Assembly: GCA_900754115.1 (NCBI GenBank)
Contig: CAAEBM010000054.1
Coordinates: 1 to 57,854, forward strand
DNA from: Bacilli bacterium
GTDB taxonomy: Bacteria > Bacillota_I > Bacilli_A > RFN20 > CAG-631
DNA: 57,854 bases
Direction of reading: 5' to 3'
The notes under the pieces were generated by a model that saw only the letters and a program-made list of their open reading frames with translations, was not told the origin of the DNA and ran no database searches. The position numbers and the translations under genes are program-made. Below, piece after piece: positions 50,849 through 57,854 of this stretch; position 1 is the first letter of the stretch; each line of letters starts with the position of its first letter.

Positions 50849-53419
50849 TTATTTGGCTTCTAACCAATTTTTTCCGATACTATAATGAACTTCTAAGGGC
50901 ATTTTTTGCTGCAAAATATTTTCCATAATTTTTTGAATTTCTTTTGCGACTTCTTCTGCCACTTCATCTTTGACTTCTAATAATAATTCATCGTGAATTT
51001 GACAAGTTAAAAACACTTCCTCTTTTCGACTTTGAATATATTGGTCAACTGCAATCATCGCAAGTTTTATAATATCAGCCGCACTGCCTTGAATTGGCGT
51101 ATTCATGGCTACTCTTTTTCCAAATTCACGAACTTGATAGACTTGAGCATGAATTTCAGGAACCATTCTTCTTCGCTTTAATAAAGTTGTTACATAACCA
51201 TTATCTTTACAAAATGACACATTTTGATCTAAATATTCTTTCACTTTTGGATAGGTTTCAAAAAAAGTTTCAATGAAAGTTTTAGCCGTTGCTAAATCTA
51301 CACCGATTTGTTCTGATAATCCCCAAGGAGACATCCCATAGACAATTCCAAAATTAATCGCTTTAGAAATTCTTCTTTGTTCTTTTGTCACTTCATTTAA
51401 TGGAACGTGAAAGACTTTTGATGCCGTTATTGCATGCACATCTTCATGATTTAAAAAAGCTTGAATCATCGTTTCATCACAAGATAAAAGTGCAAGTAAA
51501 CGCAATTCAATTTGTGAATAATCTAAAGAAACTAAAGAATAGCCTTCTTTTGCAATAATCAATTTGCGAATAATCATTCTAGAATCATCACGAACACTTA
51601 GATTTTGTAAATTGGGTTGAGATGAAGATAATCGTCCTGTCATAGTAGAGGATTGGTTAAATAAAGCATGAATTCGTTGATGCTCATCTTTATATGTGTA
51701 AAAAGCATCAATATACGTATTTAATAATTTCGTATATTTTCGATATTCTAATATTTTAGGAACAATCGGGTGTAAATCTTGTATTTTTTGTAAATCATCT
51801 GCACTAGTCGACATTTTTTTATTACAAGGCAATAAAAGTTTATGATAAAGCAATTCAGCTAGTTGTTTTGATGAATTGATATTTAAATCTTCTTGATCAG
51901 CCATTTGATGAATTTCTTTTTCTAAAACAGCAATTTTTTGTTCATATTCTTGAGATAATTCATCTAATAAGGATACATCTACTAGTACTCCTTTTTGTTC
52001 CATCTTTTTTAAAATAATGGCCAAGGGTTGTTCTACCTCATATAATAACTTTTCATTGTCAATCGCATGGATGCGTTCATCAACTTGTGGCTTAATAAGA
52101 GCACAAGCAAGTGCAATATTTCCCGCATATTTCGCATTTTCTTCAAAAGTCGATTGCTTATTTTTAGGAAAAAGATGAACTTGGTACATTGCAAGTAATG
52201 ACTGTACATCATCATTAATATTTTGATTTAATAAATAATTGGCAAGTAAAATATCAAAAACAAATCCTTGGGGATGAATATTTAATTTTTCCAATAAAAT
52301 GCTACTTTTTTTCACATCATAAACATACTTTTCAATTGAGGCATTTTCTAAATAATCAATAAAATCAAGATCAAATAAAAAGCAATCTTTACTGATATAT
52401 TCACATTGTCCATTAAAAGCGATAGCAATCCCAATTAAATCTTTATAATGGTAGTTTTCTCCGTCAAAATCAACATAAATCATTGCTTTTGGTAAAAGTA
52501 AAGAGGGAGAAATTTTGTTAACTAAATTCACCTCTTTTGAAAAATACGTTTCTTGACTTTCTTGTGTATATTTCATCAATGATTTAATGTCATATTTTTT
52601 GAAAAATTCATGTAAAGCAACAGGATTATATTTTTCATAATGGGATTCATTTAGATTATAATCAATTACCATCTGTGTATCAATCGTTGCTAATTGATAA
52701 CTGAGCAAAGCTAAATCTTTTCCTTGTTCTAGTTTTTCTTTTAATTTTCCTTTAATTTCTTCTAAATGGGCATAAACTTCATTTACACTTCCATACCGAA
52801 TAATCAAATCAAAAGCTGTTTTTTCACCAATACCTTTGACTCCTGGAATATTATCACTTGCATCGCCCATTAACGCCTTGACATCTATGATTTGTTTTGG
52901 TTGAATGTGATATACTTCATTTAAATGAGTAGCGTCAAACACTTCTACTTCTGATAATCCTTTACGCATCATATGAACTTGAATATGCATATCAATTAAT
53001 TGTAATAAATCACGATCACCTGTGAAAATTTGAACCATCCAACCTTCTTTTTGTGCTTTTTTTGCTAAAGAACCAATGATATCATCTGCTTCATAGCCAT
53101 CAATTTCTATTGTTTCAATGTTTGTTAAACTTAAAAATTCTTTAATTAAAGGAAATTGTAACTTTAATTCATCAGGAATTTGTTTTCGATTTGCTTTGTA
53201 ATCATCAAAGGCTTGATGTCTAATTTTTTTACCAGGACTATCTAAAGCGACAATCATTTCATCAAAATCGTGATTTTCAATGAGTTTTAAAATAATTGAG
53301 GCAAAAAGATATAAAGCATTCGTCGGCGTTTGATCCACACTGCGTGTCATCCGAGTTGCTGTTGCATAAAAGGCTCTAAAAATTAAAGCATTGCCGTCGA
53401 TTAAAACTAATTTTTTCAT
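50849..53419 (-). CDS. polA: DNA polymerase I
   Basis: Repair and Okazaki-fragment processing polymerase. 856 residues in three parts. The 5'-nuclease domain (about 1-295) carries MKKLVLIDGNALIFRAFYA, DGYEADDIIGSLA and MGDASDNIPGVKGIGEKTA. In the 3'-5' exonuclease fold the acidic DxE motif reads Y-V-D-F-D-G-E, with later motifs unclear, so proofreading is probably absent as in Bacillus and Thermus enzymes. The polymerase domain has motif A SLDYSQIELRLLALLS, the O helix RRISKAINFGIVYGMS and motif C QIHDELLLEV. It overlaps dnaE by four bases. Confidence 0.97.
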   Translation of the reverse strand: MKKLVLIDGNALIFRAFYATATRMTRSVDQTPTNALYLFASIILKLIENHDFDEMIVALDSPGKKIRHQAFDDYKANRKQIPDELKLQFPLIKEFLSLTNIETIEIDGYEADDIIGSLAKKAQKEGWMVQIFTGDRDLLQLIDMHIQVHMMRKGLSEVEVFDATHLNEVYHIQPKQIIDVKALMGDASDNIPGVKGIGEKTAFDLIIRYGSVNEVYAHLEEIKGKLKEKLEQGKDLALLSYQLATIDTQMVIDYNLNESHYEKYNPVALHEFFKKYDIKSLMKYTQESQETYFSKEVNLVNKISPSLLLPKAMIYVDFDGENYHYKDLIGIAIAFNGQCEYISKDCFLFDLDFIDYLENASIEKYVYDVKKSSILLEKLNIHPQGFVFDILLANYLLNQNINDDVQSLLAMYQVHLFPKNKQSTFEENAKYAGNIALACALIKPQVDERIHAIDNEKLLYEVEQPLAIILKKMEQKGVLVDVSLLDELSQEYEQKIAVLEKEIHQMADQEDLNINSSKQLAELLYHKLLLPCNKKMSTSADDLQKIQDLHPIVPKILEYRKYTKLLNTYIDAFYTYKDEHQRIHALFNQSSTMTGRLSSSQPNLQNLSVRDDSRMIIRKLIIAKEGYSLVSLDYSQIELRLLALLSCDETMIQAFLNHEDVHAITASKVFHVPLNEVTKEQRRISKAINFGIVYGMSPWGLSEQIGVDLATAKTFIETFFETYPKVKEYLDQNVSFCKDNGYVTTLLKRRRMVPEIHAQVYQVREFGKRVAMNTPIQGSAADIIKLAMIAVDQYIQSRKEEVFLTCQIHDELLLEVKDEVAEEVAKEIQKIMENILQQKMPLEVHYSIGKNWLEAK

Positions 53420-56400
53420 GACTCATTTCCTCCGATTTTTTTGATTTGTTGAATAACTATAAATGTTTTTGATTGCACTTGTGCTTGAATAACAACAATA
53501 TCTTTTTTAACAAATTGATTGCGATATTCCAATGCTTGTGATTGAAAAGCATACAAAGTTGTCATTGCTGTGTCATCTTCTAATTGTAAAGTAAGCATAT
53601 CTTTTCCCGCTTTATTTTTTCTTAAATCCAATTTTACAATTTGTCCTAATAAATAAATCGTGGTCGGTTTTCCTTGAATGGCTTGAATATCTACAATGGG
53701 AAAAGACATCTTTTCTTTTATTTTTTTAATTGGATGGATGCTTAAATAAAAGCCTAAATATTCTTTTTCTTTTCCAATCCAATCGATTTCAAGTTCTTGC
53801 TTTTTTAAAATGGGAATGGGTAAATAATCATAACTTTTGTAATCATGAACTTGATAGGGTAAATCTTTAAACATTTGCCCATAATCAAATAATTGTTGTT
53901 GATTCGCAATTAAAATCTCTCGTTTGATTAAAAAACAATCTAAAGCACCACTATAGACTAAAGCTTCAAATTGAGCCATACTTAAATTGAATTTAATCAT
54001 TCGAATCATAAAATCATAAATATCTAAGTAAAGTCCTTTTTTTCTTTCTTCAACAATTTGAAGTGCCATTGTTGATTTAAAAGTAGCGATTTCACTAAGC
54101 CCGATAATTAAATGATTTTCATGAACTAAATAAGTGGATGAAGAGACATTGACATTTGGAAAATCAAAAATCAAATGAAAATATTGTGCCTCTTGAACTA
54201 TCATCATTTTCTTTTGTGCACTATCGGCATTCATTTGTAATAACACAGCATAAAAATAGGCTGGATAAAACACTTTTATGGCGGCCATCACCATGGCGAT
54301 TTTTGCATATCCGACAGAATGGGCTTTATTAAAGCCATAATCTGCAAATTCTTCAATCAAGGAAAATAAAGCAATAGCAAAATCCATTGAATAATGATTT
54401 TCCACACATTTTAAAATAAAGCGATCTTTTTGCTTTTTTAATTCTTGGCTATCTTTTTTTCCAATTGCTCGTCTAAATAAATCTGCTTCCGAATAACTAT
54501 AGTGAGCAATTTTTTGAACAATTTGCATGATTTGTTCTTGATAAACAATGATGCCATAAGTTGGTTCTAATATTTCTTTTAAATCTTCATGTAAATAGGT
54601 GATAGGTTCTTGATGGTGTTTTCTTGCAATAAAAGAAGAAATATTTTTCATTGGACCTGGACGATAAATTGCAAGCAAACTGACAATATCTTCAAAGCAA
54701 GAAGGCTTTAATCGTTGAATGGTTTGTTTCATTCCAGCACTTTCTAATTGAAATATCCCTAAAGTATTCCCTGTTGCTAAAAAATCATACACTTCTTTTT
54801 TGTCATAAGGGAATTGATCTAACGTATAACAAGTCTTTTTTTCTTTGTTAATCCAATGCAAACAAGCATCAATAATAGTAAGATTTTTTAAACCTAAACA
54901 ATCGACTTTTACTAATCCAAGTTTTTCAATTTGCTTATAATCATATTGTGTCACTAAGGTGTTTTCATTAATTTGGATAGTGGGCACGACTTCATCAATG
55001 GGTTCATTAAAAAAAACTACTCCAGCAGCATGAATCCCACTTTGTCGTTTTAATCCTTCAATTTGACTAGCTAAAGCAACTAAATGTTTATATTTTTGAT
55101 GTCGATCAACAATTTCTTTAAAAGAGGAAATTTTTTGATAAGCTTGTTGCAAAGACAATTCCTCTTTTTTAGGATAAAAAGATAACAGATAATCGACTTC
55201 TTCATTCGTTAAGGATAAAATACGAGCAATATCGCGAATTGCACTTTTAGGACCTAATGTAGAAAAAGTTCCAATATGACTGACATGGTGAAACCCATAT
55301 TTTTCTTTTAAATAATCAATGACTTGATCTCGTTTCACATCTAAAAAATCGATATCAATATCAGGCATAGAAACTCTTGCAACATTTAAAAAACGTTCAA
55401 ATATTAACTGATAAGGAAGTGGATCAATAGAGGTAATATCTAATAAATAAGCCACTAAAGAAGAACCTGCACTTCCTCTTGCTGGGCCTACCATGATATC
55501 ATGTGTTTTAGCATAATGAACATAATCAGCAACAATTAAAAAATAATCTACAAATCCCATTTGATCGATGACTTGTAATTCTTTTTGTAATCTTTTTTGG
55601 TATTTTTCTTGATTTAATCCTAATTGATTTAATCGAGTTTCACATTGCGTTTGAATCAGTTCAATGGTTTGAGGACGATCCGTATATACTTTTGGCAAAG
55701 CAAACGGCAGATGAGGAATTGAAACTTGGATTTTTTGAATCATTTTTTGTAAATTCGTTCGTTCATCTTCATCATACATAATCTTCAAATCTTGTTGATT
55801 TTTAAAAAAGGCTTCTACGATTGCTGGATCTTTTAAAAACTCTTTATTGGCTTTAATTTGTTTTTTAATACAATCCAAAAGATTGACAATTAAAGTATCT
55901 TTTTGCGATAAATGAAAAGCATTTTGCATTGCTACAGTTAAAACATTGCGTTGAGTAAGCCACTCTTTTAAAGTTTGTAAATATGCTTGGTCACAATGAG
56001 GATAACGATAAATACCTACATAAAAATCTTGATAAGTCTCTTTTAAAGCATCAAACCATTGATTGAGTGTAGAAAATTCCTGTTGACTGATTTTTTCTTT
56101 TAAGCAAGTATTATCGGATGGAACGACACAAATCAAATGCTGACTATACATTTTTAAATATTTTTTTTCTAAAAATGTCACTTGATATTGATTGACCATC
56201 GAAGTCAATCGAACTAATTGCCGATATCCAAATTCATTTTTAGCAAACAATAATAAAGTGAAGATTTGTTCTTCATCAAATGCCACTTGAAATTCTACAC
56301 CAATAATTGGCTTTAATTGATTTTTTTGGCATCCTTCGTAAAATTCGGCAACTCCATGCATATTGTGAACATCACAAATTGCGGCTTCTGTATAATGATA

Positions 56401-56484
56401 TTTTAAAGAATAATGAATCAATTTAGAAACGGTGATCGTACTGGTTAAAAAAGTGTTATCTGTATGTACTCTAAGATTTATCAT
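53416..56484 (-). CDS. dnaE: DNA polymerase III alpha subunit DnaE
   Basis: Replicative polymerase of the C family. In low-GC Firmicutes DnaE extends RNA primers before handing over to PolC. About 1022 residues, compact. N-terminal PHP domain (N-L-R-V-H-T, C-D-V-H-N-M-H-G) lacks the first His of the HxH metal site, as in B. subtilis DnaE, so an active PHP phosphatase or exonuclease is unlikely. The palm has GPARGSAGSSLVAYLL and the catalytic MPDIDIDF. The C-terminal part includes helix-hairpin-helix and OB-fold segments (about 930-1000). ATG 56484 is preferred to GTG 56493. Confidence 0.96.
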   Translation of the reverse strand: MINLRVHTDNTFLTSTITVSKLIHYSLKYHYTEAAICDVHNMHGVAEFYEGCQKNQLKPIIGVEFQVAFDEEQIFTLLLFAKNEFGYRQLVRLTSMVNQYQVTFLEKKYLKMYSQHLICVVPSDNTCLKEKISQQEFSTLNQWFDALKETYQDFYVGIYRYPHCDQAYLQTLKEWLTQRNVLTVAMQNAFHLSQKDTLIVNLLDCIKKQIKANKEFLKDPAIVEAFFKNQQDLKIMYDEDERTNLQKMIQKIQVSIPHLPFALPKVYTDRPQTIELIQTQCETRLNQLGLNQEKYQKRLQKELQVIDQMGFVDYFLIVADYVHYAKTHDIMVGPARGSAGSSLVAYLLDITSIDPLPYQLIFERFLNVARVSMPDIDIDFLDVKRDQVIDYLKEKYGFHHVSHIGTFSTLGPKSAIRDIARILSLTNEEVDYLLSFYPKKEELSLQQAYQKISSFKEIVDRHQKYKHLVALASQIEGLKRQSGIHAAGVVFFNEPIDEVVPTIQINENTLVTQYDYKQIEKLGLVKVDCLGLKNLTIIDACLHWINKEKKTCYTLDQFPYDKKEVYDFLATGNTLGIFQLESAGMKQTIQRLKPSCFEDIVSLLAIYRPGPMKNISSFIARKHHQEPITYLHEDLKEILEPTYGIIVYQEQIMQIVQKIAHYSYSEADLFRRAIGKKDSQELKKQKDRFILKCVENHYSMDFAIALFSLIEEFADYGFNKAHSVGYAKIAMVMAAIKVFYPAYFYAVLLQMNADSAQKKMMIVQEAQYFHLIFDFPNVNVSSSTYLVHENHLIIGLSEIATFKSTMALQIVEERKKGLYLDIYDFMIRMIKFNLSMAQFEALVYSGALDCFLIKREILIANQQQLFDYGQMFKDLPYQVHDYKSYDYLPIPILKKQELEIDWIGKEKEYLGFYLSIHPIKKIKEKMSFPIVDIQAIQGKPTTIYLLGQIVKLDLRKNKAGKDMLTLQLEDDTAMTTLYAFQSQALEYRNQFVKKDIVVIQAQVQSKTFIVIQQIKKIGGNES

Positions 56485-56561
56485 CCCTATCACCCTACTT
56501 TTTTATTATCATATCATATTTTAGGACAAATAGTAAGATTATCTTTGTAAGGAAAAATGGT

Positions 56562-56648
56562 ATGAAAGCAAAAGCGAATGTAAATTTATACTTATTGCCT
56601 TCCTATCGGTTTTATAATATTCATCCATGGATTCAAACAATATTATGA
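56562..56648 (+). CDS. Possible 28-residue ORF between dnaE and fic
   Basis: ATG at 56562 opens a 28-codon frame (starting M-K-A-K-A-N-V-N-L-Y, ending W-I-Q-T-I-L) with AAGGA eight bases upstream. No promoter or family is evident. The aromatic, proline-containing sequence could be a real micropeptide or chance in AT-rich DNA. Confidence 0.2.
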   Translation: MKAKANVNLYLLPSYRFYNIHPWIQTIL

Positions 56649-56662
56649 AATTTATTTGCTAC

Positions 56663-57652
56663 TTAAATTTTGAAATATTTTTGATTTTTGCTGGTCGGTT
56701 TGTTAGGTTCAGTCATGCCAATTAACCCCGCATTTAAAGCAGGTTGCAAGTAATTTTTTCTAAAACCCACACGAGATTTTAAATTTAATTTTTGCATCAG
56801 TTCTGTTGCTGATTGTGGATAACTTTCAACCACCATCATTAGTTTAGTAATTTGATTATTGATGTGATTATAATGATTTCTTGTATCTATTATGATATCT
56901 TTAATTGCTTTATTTATCACATCTAGCATAAACAAAATAAAAATATTAGATTTTGCTTGACTTGTTGACAATGTTATAGCATTGTAATATTCTTCTTGAC
57001 AATTCTTTATAATACTTTCAATTGGAATCCAAGCAAATATGGGTTTCCAACTACTAAGAAGAGCGGTTTGCCAAAGTCTACCCATTCTTCCATTCCCATC
57101 ACGAAAGGGATGAATAAATTCAAATTCGTAATGAAAAATACTAGATTTAATGAGCATGTTTGTTGAACTCTCCTTCATCCAATCAAAGAGTTGTTCCAAT
57201 TGCTCTAAAACTAACTTTGCTGGTGGAGCAAGATGAACAACTTTTCCTTCTTGATTATAAACTCCGACTTGCCCCGATCTAATCTTTCCAGCTTCGCTTA
57301 CTAGTCCATCCATCATTATGCCATAAATTTTTAAAATATCTTCAATACTATAAGGATTGATATTTTCAAGTTTTTGATAAGCCGAGTTAGCATTTTGTAC
57401 TGCAATAATATCTTCCTTTGGTCCAAGAATTCGTTTCCCGTCAATAACATCTGTTACTTGCTCAATTGAAAGCGTGTTGTTTTCAATAGCAAGAGAAGAA
57501 TGAATAGATTTTATTCTATTCACCTTACGAAGACGGGGCAATTTTTCAAGTTCACTTACTCCACTTAGTTTTCCTAAATTTTCCATAATTTCAGAAACTA
57601 ATTCTAACATTTCATCAGTTATTTCATAAGGGGGAATATATTTTTTTTTCAT
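56663..57652 (-). CDS. Fic-domain protein (class II, AMPylase type)
   Basis: Fic enzymes transfer AMP or another nucleotide moiety to a target protein hydroxyl. 329 residues from ATG 57652 (GGAG nine bases upstream). The N-terminal part carries the inhibitory-helix motif S-L-A-I-E-N (S53 to N58), meaning a class II Fic with the autoinhibitory helix in the same chain. The catalytic loop is H181-P-F-R-D-G-N-G-R-M-G-R192, complete with the catalytic histidine. The C-terminal 80 residues (L-M-Q-K-L-N-L-K-S-R-V-G-F) form a winged-helix, as in many Fic/DOC-family proteins that may bind DNA or the target. It has its own promoter with 12-bp repeats. Role could be self-regulation, toxin or host modulation; not resolved. 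Confidence 0.9.
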   Translation of the reverse strand: MKKKYIPPYEITDEMLELVSEIMENLGKLSGVSELEKLPRLRKVNRIKSIHSSLAIENNTLSIEQVTDVIDGKRILGPKEDIIAVQNANSAYQKLENINPYSIEDILKIYGIMMDGLVSEAGKIRSGQVGVYNQEGKVVHLAPPAKLVLEQLEQLFDWMKESSTNMLIKSSIFHYEFEFIHPFRDGNGRMGRLWQTALLSSWKPIFAWIPIESIIKNCQEEYYNAITLSTSQAKSNIFILFMLDVINKAIKDIIIDTRNHYNHINNQITKLMMVVESYPQSATELMQKLNLKSRVGFRKNYLQPALNAGLIGMTEPNKPTSKNQKYFKI

Positions 57653-57680
57653 AATTAAATTCTCCATTTTTAATAAAAAA

Positions 57681-57709
57681 ATTATAATTTTTTTTACATT
57701 AAAAGTCAA
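57681..57709 (-). promoter_or_regulatory. fic promoter
   Basis: TTGACT (57704-57709), a 17-base spacer and TATAAT (57681-57686) on the minus strand form a strong SigA promoter about 29 bases before the start codon. Confidence 0.8.
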
Positions 57710-57710
57710 G

Positions 57711-57746
57711 TATCTTGTATATTATCTTATATACTTTCTTATATAT
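57711..57746. repeat. Three 12-bp direct repeats upstream of the fic promoter
   Basis: TATCTTGTATAT (57711-57722), TATCTTATATAC (57723-57734) and TTTCTTATATAT (57735-57746) are tandem with an exact 12-bp period and abut the -35 box. A weaker fourth unit (57747-57758) may follow. Phased repeats here suggest binding of a cooperative regulator, perhaps the Fic protein's own winged helix. Confidence 0.65.
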
Positions 57747-57854
57747 TTTTATGCATATTATTTTAAAATCATAAATAATTTTACTTTTTGTACTAATTAA
57801 CTTAAAAATCTTTGAGTGACAAAAAATTTTTTAAAAAAATTATATTAATAAATA

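Overview
The window is 57.9 kb of low-GC, AT-rich Bacilli-type chromosome. It encodes Spo0A, SpoIVB and an uninterrupted SigK, so the organism probably belongs to a lineage that forms, or recently formed, endospores. The NadD-YqeK fusion, the mraZ-rsmH pair detached from a full dcw cluster, and the compact Firmicutes operons suggest an uncultured Erysipelotrichales-like or related Bacilli bacterium. The BspA-like surface lipoprotein and M6 metalloprotease suggest a host-associated habitat. This placement is inferred from gene content, not from phylogeny.

Layout. 1-474: the end of an upstream gene, a terminator and a remnant of an AraC-type regulator. 475-13684 (minus): BspA-like lipoprotein, nusB, xseA, xseB, ispA, dxs, tlyA, recN, spoIVB, spo0A. 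This is the classic Bacillus order, but argR/ahrC is missing between tlyA and recN. 13789-17789 (minus): yqeG, yqeH, yhbY, nadD-yqeK fusion, rsfS, mtnN. 17897-18592 (plus): sigK. 18594-23149 (minus): parE-parC, divergent from plsY. 23989-28675: yneF, a secreted M6 protease, an unknown gene, transketolase and ynzC. 28743-37400 (minus): a GNAT-like protein, then apt-rel-hisS-aspS, and mraZ-rsmH with an unknown small membrane protein in the usual ftsL position. 37580-39376 (plus): a HAD phosphatase, an ECF transporter S component and an acetyltransferase. 43170-56484 (minus): coaX, a ROK kinase, pfkA-pyk, and dnaE-polA-mutM-coaE-dnaB-dnaI. 56663-57652 (minus): a Fic-domain protein with a repeat-bearing promoter.

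The most interesting part is an accessory island at about 39.4-43.2 kb, between the acetyltransferase and coaX. It has its own promoter (TTGACA-17-TACACT) and terminator and carries two genes on the plus strand. The first encodes a 758-residue protein of otherwise unrecognised architecture with a C-terminal RNase III domain that keeps all four catalytic acidic residues. The second encodes a 282-residue radical SAM enzyme that I identify as a prokaryotic viperin (pVip) from its cluster C17-x3-C21-x2-C24, GGEP, SIVTNGS, a D-S-x-D...N-x-x-I-G-R segment and a KINxV motif. Viperins make chain-terminating ddhNTPs that block viral transcription. Pairing one with an apparently active double-stranded-RNA nuclease suggests an RNA-directed antiphage operon, which I do not know to have been described. 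The pairing is visible in the sequence; the joint function is inference.

Elsewhere, the housekeeping genes cover DNA replication and repair, isoprenoid precursor synthesis, ribosome maturation, the stringent response, glycolysis and tRNA charging. Several regulatory sites are readable: four 10-bp-phased MraZ boxes, a 10-bp-arm inverted repeat over the pfkA -10 region, 12-bp iterons upstream of the fic promoter, and a possible SD-sequestering pseudoknot before the ECF S-component gene. No tRNA, rRNA, CRISPR array or intact insertion sequence was recognised.
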